Origin: Bolinopsis microptera | Taxonomy: Eukaryota; Ctenophora; Tentaculata; Lobata; Bolinopsidae | Direction: 5' to 3' | DNA length: 64,000 nt | Assembly: GCF_026151205.1 (NCBI RefSeq) | Contig: NC_087084.1 | Location: 3,628,845 to 3,692,844 of the forward strand | Part shown: positions 36,025 to 49,200 of the stretch, in pieces | How the letters are laid out: every line of letters starts with the position of its first letter | How positions within the stretch are numbered: position 1 is the first letter of the stretch | Made by a program: the position numbers and the translations under genes | Notes under the pieces: model-generated | What the model was told of the DNA's origin: nothing | The model's input: the letters and a program-made list of their open reading frames with translations, nothing else | The model's database searches: none

Positions 36025-36180
36025 TGTGTACCGCAAAGGTCAATTCTAGGGCCATTAACCTTCACAGATCTTAGCTTACTGGGCGTCGCTCAGCCTGTCA
36101 TTCTGCCATATCTTCATTCGTGTTTTAAATGAACACTGAAGTCTGAGATCCCCAGGTAAATCTCAGAATCAGACTAACAA
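36025..36180 (+). pseudogene. RT remnant resuming after the insertion
   Basis: Continuation of the right-arm RT remnant: gtaccgcaaaggtcaattct corresponds to the GVPQGSILG region seen at 2,856-3,045. Confidence 0.55.
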
Positions 36181-36364
36181 TAGTAGGTGAAGTTCACTAT
36201 TGTTAGTCTGGTGGCTGGTGCTAAGATCTTTATAACTTTGAGGCAAGTGAAACCTGTATTTCATTTGCATGATAACCATAAAGATACAGTTTGTCGTCCC
36301 CGTTGGTGTCTATAAACTACTAAATGCCTTAAACGGTCTGCTTTAATCGTCATGGAAGGTCACA

Positions 36365-37365
36365 GATCAATGGCTCAGATCCTGCTCCTGGATCAATGGA
36401 CTGTTCCGAATACAATACAAACATCTGGACTCTCTCTCTCCAAACTTACAAACTACTTAATCTAGGCTTGCTGTGGTCTTCGTTGGTTTCACAAATTTAT
36501 GCGATCTTCAGTCTCACAACATAGGTGGTTTCAAACAAAATGCTTCGTCTCAGGCTTTCTATACTTTTCTAAAACGCTTGTAGGCCGGAAGTCTTGGAAA
36601 AACAATTGCGTGACCTGACAGCATGAGAAACTCACCATATTTAATAATATTTATTCAATTACATTAATTCCTAAAAATAAACTTGTGATCTAAAAGCTTC
36701 CGAACGTGAATATATACCTCCGTGCTGTATATATCTATATCCACCCGGAGGGCTAAAACCCATGTGTGGATATTTTATGTTAATAAATCCCGGATTTTAA
36801 ACCTGCCTCTGAATATAATGAGACCTGTACATGAACGAGACCTTTTGATAACCCGGCACCCACTTGATGAATCTAGATCAATATTCATCAATGGTAATGC
36901 TATTTCTAAAGTCAAGGATACCAAATTATTAGGTATTGTTATAGATATCAAGCTTACCTGGGCTGCCAAGTGTAAGTCCTGAAAATCACTGAAAAGAACG
37001 TACACTGGGCATACAAAAGACAGAACCTAGGGGAGGGTACAACTGTTTGGTGGGCCAAGTAGGACCAAAGCCTCACAACTAAATAATTCAACATATAATG
37101 AGGAATGTTCCATAACCATACCCAGTGTCATAGGTTAGGGTTTAGGAATATTTGAATAATTTTACAATTTATTACAGTTGTATGGGATCATGGAGCAGTT
37201 GCCCCTCACTCTTTAATATTGAGAGCTGGCTTTGGTCGTAGAACAATGGCTCAGATCCTGCTCCTGGATCAATGGTCTGTTCCGAATACAATACAAACAT
37301 CTAGACTCTCTCTCTCTAACTACTAAATCCAAGTTTGCTGTGGTCTTCGTTGGTTTCACGATTTT
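36365..37365 (-). repeat. Repeat blocks B and the 170-bp dispersed repeat, right arm
   Basis: Block B at about 36,365-36,500 (uninterrupted by the CR1-like element), the dispersed repeat at about 36,484-36,655, and the second block B at about 37,235-37,365. They mirror 7,905-8,990. Confidence 0.55.
36722..36982 (+). pseudogene. Non-LTR RT C-terminal remnant, right arm
   Basis: Mirror of 8,292-8,561, with INGNAISKVKDTKLLG and IDIKLTWAAK. No catalytic residues. Confidence 0.65.
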
Positions 37366-37868
37366 AAACTTGGTTTGTTGCTTATTAATTTGCCTGGGTG
37401 TTAAGGACTTGGAAGTTGGATATGAAAGGAAAGGTTTGGTAAGACCTCCATATTGTAATCTCCGTTCTCACAATATAATTGCCTCACAATTCTGGCACGT
37501 ACCCGGTAACTTTCGTAATAATTAAACTTAAGATTGAAGGATTAGTTCGATATTAAAATCTTTTTGAAGCCAGTAAAAAAATAATTCCTGCTATTTTAGA
37601 GAGACTCCCAGGATCCTTGTAGATATTGTATTCACTCCATTCCGATTTCTACACATTTCATTACTTCATTATAACTAATAACTATGCAATGGCTCTAGTT
37701 TAACTACAATTAATTCAGTATAAGGTGTAGACTACTAGATCTCTCCAACTTAACTTAAATAATACCAATTCAGTGCGAGGTTTAACTTTATGCTAATTAG
37801 TTTTCATTATTTATATCTATTCATTCTCTCTTACTTTACTTAACTATAACAAATTTAGTACGAGGTTT

Positions 37869-40800
37869 ATGTTGTTAGTGTTGCTGATTCTTTGGACCTG
37901 GACGTATTCAAAAGGTCAGAGTAGTACAGCTTCTAGCGCAACTGTCATTAACAAGTATACAACAAAATATTCTCCACCACCTCAACCGTCTAATGGGTCT
38001 GAATTCCAAGGTAAATTTTTAAAATGCCAAAGGTTGGTGAATCTCTCAAATTTGGCGATTTTTCAAACGCAAGCTGTTGATTTTTATGAAAATACACCAC
38101 TTTTATATTGAGAATAGGTTATCACAACAATCTGTTGTTTCAATCAAAACTATTAAAATTTGAGGGAATGTTCTCCATTTGAATTCTTGGCATTTATCAT
38201 AATCCTACATTTATCTTAACTAAATAAAGGCATGAATCGTCAAGACCAAATATCTCACAGAGTGCAGTTTAAAAGAAGAACGAGGATTCCTGAAATATGT
38301 ATGTAAATATGATGAATATAATATGCATTCCATCTACAAGTGCCACAACTCAGAAGAATTCTACTTGACTTATCTTTATTACGGCCACAATGTTTTAGTC
38401 AACAAAGCATTAGGTTTGTGCTCAAAAGATGAGCACTTTTACCAAGTCTGCGGCACGACGACAATGGGCAAGATAACAAATGAAGAGACTCTATGTGGAA
38501 GCTACATCTGTGAATTGGAGTCAGGGAGGATGTTGTCAACCTTTCAAATGAAAGAGAAAGGTCTTCACTGCAACAGACAACAGGATTGTGTGAATACCTT
38601 TTTAGATGAGTCAGGGTGTTCAGATGAAGATTATTCAATGAAATGGATACCCTGCAGAGTGGAAAAAGATTATTATCCAAGGATGTCTGCGATGGAGTGT
38701 GCAAGTATTGGGACTGCGAGGATGAGGCTGTCTGTGGAGGATACCACTACGGTGTTAGCTGCAACTACTACGGACAAGGGAATTTTCACTTTCCAGCTAG
38801 CTTTATATGTGATGGTTATAAGTTTTGCAAAGGTGGAGAAGACGAAGAGAACTGTGCTGTTACCAACGAGACACAGTACACTTGTGAACATTCACGAGGG
38901 GGAATAGTTCCTGTTCTAAATATAACACGATGTCATCAGATGGAGTATGCTTTAGGAAAGGAAGACGACGACGAAAATTTATTATATTGCAAGAATTATG
39001 CGCCATATCAGACAAACTGCTCTGATACCGCCAAGGTTGGAAGATATTGTCTTATGAACGGATACATGTCCTCTTTTTCCAAATTTATGATATGTCGGGG
39101 AGAAAAGGCGTGCGACGATAATATCGAGAACCAGTGTCTTAGCACCTCTACCTCCTGCTCCATTCACAAGCACTCACTGTGTGATGGTAAACAGGATTGT
39201 AACGACAAGAGCGACGAAACAAATCTTGATTGCACCTCCAAGACAGAACAAAAGTGTAAAAGACGGATCGGAAAGGCAGAGGAATTACCAATACCCCTGT
39301 CCTGGCTGAAAGACGGAGTAGTGGATTGCATAAGCGGCGCAGATGAAAAAGACAATTGGCCCACCTGTGGGTTCCAACAATCGTTAAGATTTGTTACCAG
39401 CAATGACAAAATATGTGAAAACGTTTACCTTTGCCTATGGGGCGAGCCTGGATACGTGGAGTTCGGTCAACTCTGTGATGGAGTTGAAACTTGTGGGAAC
39501 GAGAACAAAATTTGCTCCGAGTCTAGTAGTTCACCAAAACCTTCCACAACTGTTCTCACAACCGACAGAACCTTGACGAAGCATCTTTCACACTGCATAA
39601 AGGGGATCAAGAACACTCAAAACTTCAATGACACTTGCAAAACAGATGCCTCTTTCATCTTTCCGAAGCATCACTTTTTTGGAGTGGAAAGCAGAACTAC
39701 AGTGATCCTTCCAAAAAAAACTCAAACTTGTGACCACATGTTTGGAGAGCTGTATGTGTACACTAGTTGTACCGGTGAGTGTACCGACTCTACTTGTCCA
39801 TTGAGAAATATTCCCAGATATGAAGTTTGTCCAGGACAATATCGCAACAGAATTGGCACCATAGCCAACAATAAATACCTGGCCTTTTTTACAAAGTCAT
39901 TTGGTAGTATCTATACCAACAGATACTTTGTCTGTGATAACAAAGTAAAGTGCATCGACTTCTCAAAAGTATGCAACCTTGTTGATGATTGTGGGGATGG
40001 TTCTGATGAGGAAAGCTGCTCTAATCATTTTAAATGCAAAGAAAGTGGACTTTACATACCAAAGACTAGCAAATGTGATGGGTCATACGACTGTATGGAT
40101 TTATCTGACGAATGTAACGCTCAGTGCTCTACAAAGATTCTTGAGGGCACAGTGTTAAAAGTTCTCTCCTGGGTGATTGGGTTTCTAGCTATCGTTGCAA
40201 ACTTAGTCATCCTTGTCAAAAATGCAGGACCCCTAAAGAAATGTAAACCACAGTGGCTCTGTTGAATAGATCTCTCATCATGATTATATCTTTAGGAGAT
40301 CTTTTAGTAGGTGGATATCTATTTTGCATCTCAATCTACGATGGAATAATCTTTAAAGAAGATTACTGTACTCAGCAGATCAGTTGGATTACAAGCACCA
40401 ACTGTTCAGTAATTGGTGTCCTCAGCACCATAGGCTCCAAATATCTCTATTTGCAATGTGTGCATTGAGCCTCACCAGAATTTATGGAATATACATTCCA
40501 TGAGTATACCAGGAGAAGCAACGTGGAAGAAATCGCTGCAAGTTGTAGCAGGTTTGCTTATGATGACCCTAGCATCCATCACCATTGCTGTTATCCCAAT
40601 CATTAGCAGATTTGAAGATTTATTCGTCAATGGGGTAAAATACGCAGACCAACTCAAGGTTTTGATTGGAACACCGAATAAGCAGAGGCTGCTTGCCATC
40701 TTTCGAGCATATTTGGCAGAATGAAGCACACAACACTCGATTGGAAATTGATAAACGAAATGATGTCTGAGATGTATTCTCATGATGATGGTTATGAGGA

Positions 40801-42135
40801 CCATACGACAAAGATTTCAAAAGTTGACTTTTATGGGAACGACGGGGTCTGCCTATTTAAGTATTTTGTCAAAGCAGAAGATCCTCAGAGGAATTTTGTA
40901 TGGACAATCCTTGCTTTGAACTTTGTGTGCTTCATTCTCATTACAGTGTCGTATTTGGTAATAGGCATTATTTCTTACAGATCATCCAAAAGTTTGACAA
41001 AGACAGGAGGCAACGAACAAATTTCACGGCGGAATAGAAAAATGAACATGAGAATCACAATCATCATCACTACAGATTTTCTTTGCTGGATTCCATTCAT
41101 AGTGATCTGTGTATTGCATTCCTTTGATGTTCTTGATGCAACACCCTGGTACAGCTTGTTCTCCATGATCATCCTCCCGATAAACTCTGTAATCAATCCA
41201 TTGATCTACGATGATACTGTGACACACCTCCTCAGCCTTCCTGTTCAGAGATTTAGAAACGCCACGGCCAACTCAAGAACAATTAGAGTCTTCAGAGAAA
41301 GAATAAGAAGACCAAGACCACGTGAAACTATGGAGCTGGATGGTGTAGTGGTACAAGGAGGAGAAATGCCTGCCAGAGCAGAGTTTGCTGGAGAAGGAGA
41401 CAACGAGAACCAAGTAGGAGATACCAACCTGGAGGTGACTGGAGAAGACGACAACAACAACCAAGTAGGAGATACCAACCTGGAGCCGACTGGAGAAAGA
41501 GACAACAAGAACCAAGCAGAAGATATCAACCTGGAGGTGACTGGAGCAGATGACAACAATAACCAAGTAGGAGATATCAACCTTGATCTAGACCTGGCTG
41601 AAGAAGGAAACAACAATATCCAAGCAGAAGATATCAACCTGGAGGTGACTGGAGAAGATGAAAACAATAACCAAGTAGGAGATATCAACCTTGATCTAGA
41701 CCTGGCTGGAGAAGGAAACAACAATAACCAAGCAGAAGATATCAACCTGGAGGTGACTGGAGAAGATGACAACAAGAACCAAGTAGGAGATATCAACCTT
41801 GATCTAGACCTGGCTGGAGAAGGAAACAACAATAACCAAGCAGAAGATATCAACCTGGAGGTGACTGGAGAAGATGAAAACAATAACCAAGTAGGAGATA
41901 CCAACATACAGCTGACTGAAGAAGGAGATAACAAGAAACCAATAAGAGAAATCAACCTCGAACTGACTAGAGAAGGAGACAACAATAACCAAGTAGGAGA
42001 TATCAACCTTGAGCTGGCTGGAGATGGAGACAACATTAACCAAGTGGGAGAAGAACCAATCTATAACTGGCTGGAGAAGGAGATTACAAGAACCAGGTAG
42101 GAGATATCAACCTTGACACGGTAAACGGACCTTAA
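37869..42135 (+). pseudogene. LDLa-repeat GPCR, right copy, multiple frameshifts
   Basis: Exon 1 is 37,869-38,010 (signal-like MLLVLLILWTWTYS) and exon 2 starts at 38,261 after ctcacag, as in the left copy. Relative to the left copy, single bases are missing near 38,648 (ggataacc to ggatacc), 40,245 (gtaaaacc to gtaaacc), 40,438 (tcctaaa to tccaaa), 40,494 (tacaatt to tacatt) and 40,713 (atatttt to atattt). A further break lies in the tail near 42,050. All five are 1-base losses, several in homopolymers, so some may be sequencing errors. LDLa motifs, TM motifs (CWIP, INSVINPLIY) and the repeat tail are all readable when frames are followed piecewise. Same receptor family as 3,481-7,408. Confidence 0.8.
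41395..42110 (+). repeat. 51/57-bp coding minisatellite in GPCR tail (about 13 units)
   Basis: The repeat is the same 17-residue Asp/Asn repeat as in the left arm, but with about thirteen units. Several carry a two-residue extension (NLDLD before LAGEG). The higher-order pair VTGED...NLDLD / LAGEG...INLE repeats three times, which shows local expansion after the arms separated. Confidence 0.9.
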
Positions 42136-42379
42136 GTTGTGGGAGCTATGGCTTTGATAAAAAGTACCAAAGATTCTCAACTTTCGTCTCTCAGTGCCTA
42201 AAAAGAATTTGAATGACGGTGAATTGGATATGTAATTAGTATCAGAAAGGATCGGCAATCTACAATAATCAACAGAGGGAGTTGGAAAATGTTGGTGCTT
42301 AAAATGAACAGAGATAGACAATGAAGTAGATAAATTTTTATGCCCCACTGCAGTTGTTTTTTAGGGAATTTGGGTTTAA

Positions 42380-43230
42380 AATCCCCGCCCGGTTTTACCC
42401 GGTTATAAGCCGGCTTAAAACCCGGCTTTTAGGGTTTTAAAATTTTTTTATACCGGCTATAACCCGGGTTTTTCCCCCGGGGTTAGAAAGGCCGGTTACT
42501 TTTTGTTGTTGAACGAGGAAATTAGGGTTTTAAGCCGGCTATTACCCGTTTAGGTATCCGGTATAAGGGATTCGGTGAAAAGGCTTTACCCGGTTAAAAG
42601 CCGGCTATTACCCTTTTTAGGTATCAAAAGGGGTTTTTTAATCCCGGGGCTATGGGCCCGGGCCCTAAAAGCGGTTAAAGATAAAAACCCTAATTCATCG
42701 TACTAAATTTTTGTCGGGGAGCCGGCATAAAAAATTCAGCGAAAAGGTATTAGGGGTTTAAAAAAGGGGGCTATTAGCTTTTTTAGGTATCGAAAGGGGT
42801 TTAAAAACCCCGGTATAAGCCGGTTAAAAAGATTTTAAATTTTAACTTCTTTTATTGAACTGGTTAATTTTTTTTATAACCGGCTTTTAGCCGGCTTAAA
42901 ACCACTTTCGAAAACCTAAACGGCAAAATGGGGGTTTAAAAACCGGTAATAGCCTTTTTCCCACTAAATTTTTTCTTATACCCGGCCCCTGACATCGTCG
43001 GGACGATGTAGTTGATTTAAATATTTAAAAACCGGCTTTAAAAACCCTTTTAATCCCAAAACGGCAAATAGCGGCTTAAAAACCGGTTTAAAGCCGTCGC
43101 TAAAACAAAAATGTAAGGGGGTTTAAAACCGCTATAAGCGGTTAAAACCCGGGTTTATAAAAATTTTTACCCGGGCTATAACCCGGCTTATAGGGGTTAG
43201 TAGCCGGCTTTTTGGCCGGTCGGTGATCTC
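42380..43230. repeat. Degenerate GCCGGC-rich tandem repeat
   Basis: The phrases taagccggcttaaaacccgg, ccggttaaaagccggctatt and tttaggtatcgaaaggggtt recur at irregular spacing over about 850 bp. The core AAGCCGGCTT is self-complementary. Unit length cannot be fixed because of the indel noise. Confidence 0.6.
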
Positions 43231-46200
43231 CCAACGGGGCCGTTTTTTTTTTTACCTTTATATTTTTTGTAATATATGTTTAAAATATTATTGTAACTGC
43301 TTTGGCTAAATTTTATTTATTTCGGTGATAACTGTTTCCCTTTTGTCAATAAAAACCAAAACATTATTCTGGGGTTTGACCCGGTTTATAGGGAAAAGTT
43401 TGTTTGGGTTTTAATTCCCAATTTTTCTATGTTTTTGGGGAATTATGGAAATTTAAGTTGAAAGATTTTGATGAAAAAACTTTATGCATTTTCCCATGTT
43501 CAGTTGCCCCGGCCCCAAGATTTCTTTCGCTGTTTTTCGAAACTGTGAAACCCAAATTTTTGACGGTTTTTTTTTTTTACTTTCTTACCTTGGGTTCCTT
43601 AAAGCCCCTGAAACCCTCGAGCGTCCTAAAAGTAACCCAAATTTGCAAAAAGGGGGAATAAGGAATCTTTTTTCTGAAGGGGAGGTTGTGGGGGTTCTTT
43701 TTTAAAAACCCTTATACAAATCATGATCTTTTTATCTAAAAAACATCAAAAAAATAAAAGAATGTTGTCCGTATTTTGGAAAAATACCCCGGGTTTTGGT
43801 CCTTTTTTTATACCCACTTCCCCCTAAGATATGCCCCAAAAATTCCCTGCTGTCCGACAAGTAGGAGAAGCAGTTTGCAGCAAATGCAAGGGGCTTTTTT
43901 GGGGGTTTGGTTTTAAAAATGCTTTTTTTATCTTGGGTAACGTTTAAATCTAGCGATTTTTTTAAAAAATTTTTCGGGTCTTTTCTGAGTCCCTAAAGAA
44001 GAAATGTTCTTGGAATTTTGGGATTCTTAGCATTGCCAAAAAGGTGGTTTTTTTCTTTGTTAAATATGTTTAATTTAAAAATTTTGTTAAAAAAATTTTT
44101 TAAATTTTAATCAGCTAAAAAACCAAAACCCCCTTTATATACCGCCCCCGTTTTCCCGGGGCCCCATCCCCTTTCCCCCTTTAAAGGATTTAACGTGCTA
44201 ATTTTAACCCAAACAAAACCGATTAACGCGGATTTTTCTTTTTCCCCCAAAGTCCGCGGGTTTCGCTAAAACAAATTTAAAAATTCCCTTTTTAGCATTC
44301 ACCCTTGGGTTTAGGTTTCCCTTTCATACGCCCCTGGTAAAAAAACCCCAATCCCCCAACCCGCCCCCCCTGTGACTGAGCAAAAAACCCCATCTAAAGA
44401 ATCAAACAACTTTCCCGCACTAAAGGGGCGGGTGAAAAAAAAACCCCCGGCAGTGTGGTCCGTGGGGTGTGGGGAAACCGGAAAAAAGGCAAGTTGGGGG
44501 ACGTCACGTGGTGTTGTGTGAGTCACGTGGTGTTGTGTTGATGATGTTTTTTTTTAGGGCAGTTGAGGGGGGAAGCGTGGGGTGGAGAAAACCCGTTTTG
44601 ATTGCGAACTGTTTAAACCCGGGTTTTTTCCCTTTCCCACTAAAAATTTTTAAATTTATAATTATTTTTGTAATTTGGGGTTTTAAAAAGGGTTTTTGGG
44701 GGTTTGTGGCCCCCTCATTGGGAATTATTTTTTTTGGGGGGAAAATGTTTCTTTCCCTTTTAATTTTAATTTAAAAAAACGTTTATATGCTTTGTTAGTA
44801 GAAAAAGATTGTTTTTTTTATATAAATAAAAAAAAAAGAAGATGGAAAAAAACCCTTGTGACGCATGTTCTTTGTAAATACCCGAAGATCTTATCTTTTG
44901 GATTAGGGGAAAGCAGAAAAAAATCGAGATAGTGTTTTTTAAGTCTGGGGGGTTTGGTCCCCTTATTTCCCTTTTAACAATAACAGGGATAAAATTACTG
45001 TGAAAAATTTAGGTGCTCAAATAAATTAATTAGAAATAAATACTAATTGTTCCCAAATCAAAATTCCCCCCCTAAAAAAATAAAAATCCCCCCAAAAAAT
45101 TTACATATTTTTAAATTAAGAAATTTAAAAGTAAAAACTGCCCTGTTTTTAATTTTTGCGCATGTTTTTTAATAGCAGGGGGGTAGTTTAGTCTGTTGCC
45201 TTTTCCCGTCGTTAGTTAAACCTCTATTTTGTTTTAAATGAGAATGTCCATTTTATTTAAAAATTCTCCCGCGGTTTAATTTATTGAGGTTTGGAAAGGG
45301 GCGGGTCAGAAACTTTTAAAAAGCTTTTGATCCTTTTTTACAAAAATTTTGGGGGGCCCCCCAATTTTAAATTCTAAAATACGTATATTTCGTCCCTGTT
45401 TTTTTTGGGGAAATTGTTTTTTTTTCTGCCTCTTGCCCGGGACTTTTGGGAAATGAAGTGGGGTTTAAAAAAATTTGCTCCTGACAGCAGAAAAGGATGA
45501 TTTGATAGAGTTTTTTAATGGGGGGGAATGTACCTGTTTGGCCAACCCTGTTAGGGGAAGAAAAATACGCTACTTTTTAGATTAAATAATTACAAATACA
45601 AATTTTCATTTATTGAGATTTAAGGGGAAAAATTTGGTTTTTGTTGGAGGGGGTCCTAACTCTCCTCACGCCCCAAAAATGGCGTTTTTCTTGTATAAAA
45701 TATGAGTCATACTTGTAAAAATTTTTTGTTGAATAGATAAGAAAGTTTAAATGCCCAATAATTGCAATTCAAAAAGTTTTTTTAGAAAACTACCCGGAAA
45801 TTGGTTTATTAGTTAAAAGGGAAATAAAAGCAAAAAGACAATGCTTTTTAGGTAAAAAGCCGAGTAAAACATATTTACAGTTTCAAAAAAAGGGATACAA
45901 AAAAAATTTTAAAAAATCTTTCTAAAACCAGTTTTTTAATTGTTTTAAAACTTTACTAAAAAACGTTAAATTATTATAGATTCTTAAAAGAAAGGGAAAC
46001 ATGCTTTAAAATTTAAAAAAATGTAATACAAAAAATTTTTTTAAATTTTTTAATTCTTTAGAAATCTTTATAATGATTAATGCAACAAAATCTTTTTAAA
46101 TTGTCTGTAGTCTGTGGGCGGTTGCCCAAAAGTTTTTGGGGCTCAACTTTTTTAAAAGCAATGTTTTGTAAACCCCCCAATAAATCGATGTAAGGGGGTT

Positions 46201-49200
46201 CATAAGTCCCAAATTTTCCCTCCGGGGTTTCCCCCAAAGTCGGCTTTTTAATTTGAAATTTTTAAAAAGGATAAAAGGGAAAATCAAACCCCCTCAAAAA
46301 TTCAAAAAAATCGGGTGTTTTGTTTCCCTCGGGGGGGGAAGCTGAATTCAGGGTTTTTATCATCAGAAATTTCCCTGAACCCATATCAATATTATCCCCC
46401 CCCCATTTAACGGGAAATGCAAGGACCCCTAAACCAGGGGAAACCGGGAAAAAATCCCCCTAATTTTTCCAACCCCCCCCTCCAGCTCCCCCCTCGAATA
46501 TACCTCGTTCCTAACTCGTTGGGGGTTCGGAAAAAAACCCCACGCCCTTTTTCACGATCAACCCGTGATCAGCCCCGTGTTCCCCCGTGGTGCCCATTTC
46601 CCGGCACGTGCCCCCGCTCGCGCCAAAATTTATAAAACCCCTAGTCTAAAATTTAATGTCTTGGGAAAATACGTGATCCCCATTCACCCTTTTCCGACGT
46701 ATAGAGCATTTTTACCCCCTGAAGAAAAAGGCTTTTAATTGGTCTTCGTAAAAAGAGGGTGTGAAAAAAGGGTTTGGGGGGTGTAGAGGTTCGGGAATGA
46801 AATTTTTGGGGGGGAAACCCCCTCTGAATAGAAAGCTGTTTTTGGGAGGAAGAGAAAGAAAAACTAAACGCTGGGGGGAGCATCCCTGTTTGGTGGATGT
46901 TACTCATGGATGGCGTCTTTTTTGTGGCTGCCCCAAAAATTGTTGTCGGATCTGTCTCTAGCGGGACTTTTTTTTTAGTGTGCTGTTGGATGGGAAAATT
47001 GCGGGGTTTGTCTCCTTATTTGTGTCATTAGGAGTGAAGTGGGTTAAATTAGGGGGAAAAATTTATTTGAAGTTCTAAAGAAAGAAAAGTAGTTAACGGG
47101 GTAGTTTTTTAAAATTTTAAAAATTTAAAGGTAAATTTTTTAACTTGGTTCAATAGGCCACACCCGAAAATTTAGTTTACAAACTTCTAATTAGGCACGA
47201 AAGAAAACGGATGAAATTAAAACGGTCACGAATTTTTTTGGCAAATGTGGAATTAATTTTTAAAAGTAGCGTAAAGTAAATACCCAAAGGATTATCACAA
47301 TGTTTGGGGACAGTTGTAGTTGCCCTGGGGGTTCGTTTGGTTTCCTTAAGTCCCAAAGTGCGCGGGGACTTTCCCAATTTTTTTTTTCCCTTTGGGGTTT
47401 TAAACAGGTCAGTGATGACAATGAAGTTTTCCCCCGGGAAAATTTAAAAAAAACCCAGTGTTTTTGGGTCCCTCGAAAATGTTTCTTTTTCCCCTTGGGG
47501 CCCTTTTGTTGGGGTAAAAGTTAAATTATTTTCAAGAAAAAGGGGTCCCCGCGGGGGATTTCTGGAAGGCCGGCTCCTTTAAATTTTGTTTGCTTTTCCT
47601 TTTCCAGTTAAGGTTTTTTTCGATTGGGGAAATCTTAAGTCTTGCCCATTGAATTTTGGTCCCTTGACCTTTTCCCTTCATGCTTTGTGCTTTCCCTGAT
47701 TGGGTTTGAATATATTTCACTTTTCGTTTTATAATAAAATTTGAATTGGGGCGAAGAATTTTAGAATTCGTTTTAGAAGGAAAAAGGTGTATAACGCCTT
47801 TTTGGTTGATTTTTCCCGTTTGTTGTGAAAAAAAAATTTTTAATTAATTGGAAAAATCGCATCGGTAAAAATTTGTTTTTTAAAATTTGGGTTGAGAGGA
47901 TCCCCCTCGAGATAACCCATGAAAATACCCAAAAAATATCACGTGAAAAAATAAATTTTTGTCTCACGAAAAAAACAATAATTACTCAGAAGAGCCGATT
48001 TCCCCCTGAATATCTGGGTTAGTCTTCAATATTTTTCATCTCAGGAGTCGGGTATCTCCCCAAACCTGAAAAATGAGAGGTGAAAAAAATAAAAATTTTA
48101 AAACTACCGCGTTTTGGGACAAACTGAAAATAAATTTAAAAAAGGGTTTTTTGGGAAGTCCCCAGAGGGGTTTATGAACTCAAATAAAAGGGTTTGAAAA
48201 AGTGTTTTATTATTTTTGAAAAGGGAACATTTTGGTAAACCCAACTTTTTGGTGGTTTGGTAAAAAACTTTTTTTTTGTTAAAAAAAGGGGGGAAATTCG
48301 GGGGTTTCTGATTGGACGCCCGGGCCCCAATGTAGGCTTTTTTTTAAATAAAAGGCGGAAAATTAATACTTTAAAAAATAAAAAGTTTTTAGTGAAAGGG
48401 GTTAAATTGGGATGGAACTAAAAATTTTGTTTAGCGGTGTTAAACCCAAAAACAATGTAAAAGTGGAAAAAATTTGCTTTTCCCCAATTTGTTCAAAAAT
48501 CCGAAAAAAAGATGCCCTCAGTTGAGGAGAGTAAAAAAAACAAAATTAATCAAAAAACCCTTGTTTGAATAAAAACCATTTTCCCCTCGAAAATTTACCG
48601 AGCAAATCGGGGTGAGTTATCTTTCTGCAGCCCCCCTGAGTAATCTTTTCCCTTGTCTAAATGGTTTTTAATAATGTTTAAAGTACCCTTAAATTCAATA
48701 CATAATCTTTTTTTTGGGGGGCCAATAAACTAATGATCTTTAGCCGTAACCTTTGGGAATTTTGGGAATTGACAAAAGGAAAAAAATTTTAACGTTGTGT
48801 TATTTGAAAAAGACTTGAAAACCCTTTTCCCAAGAGTGACCCGGGACCTGGTTCAACAATCATGAAAAAATATATGAGCAAAAAAATAGGTAGAAAAAAA
48901 AATTCTAAACGAAAAAAAGTAAGGGGGAAAACCAACCCGCGGGGGGGATTTCTCAGAAGCCCTACCACCAAAAACCATATCAATAAACGCGATCGTTGGT
49001 CGTTGTTGATGCGTATGGGTCTTTTTTGTATACGTGAACACTGCCCCAATCGTCCGCCAACGCGGTTCATCTTTGGGCTAGGTAGCCCCTTTTTCCCTCA
49101 GTTTTTTCCCCCTGTATGGAAAACCGGAAAATTTCCTTTTTTACACTTTTTTTAATTTTTTAATTTTAAACCCAAAATTATTTAGCCTTAAAATTTGGGC

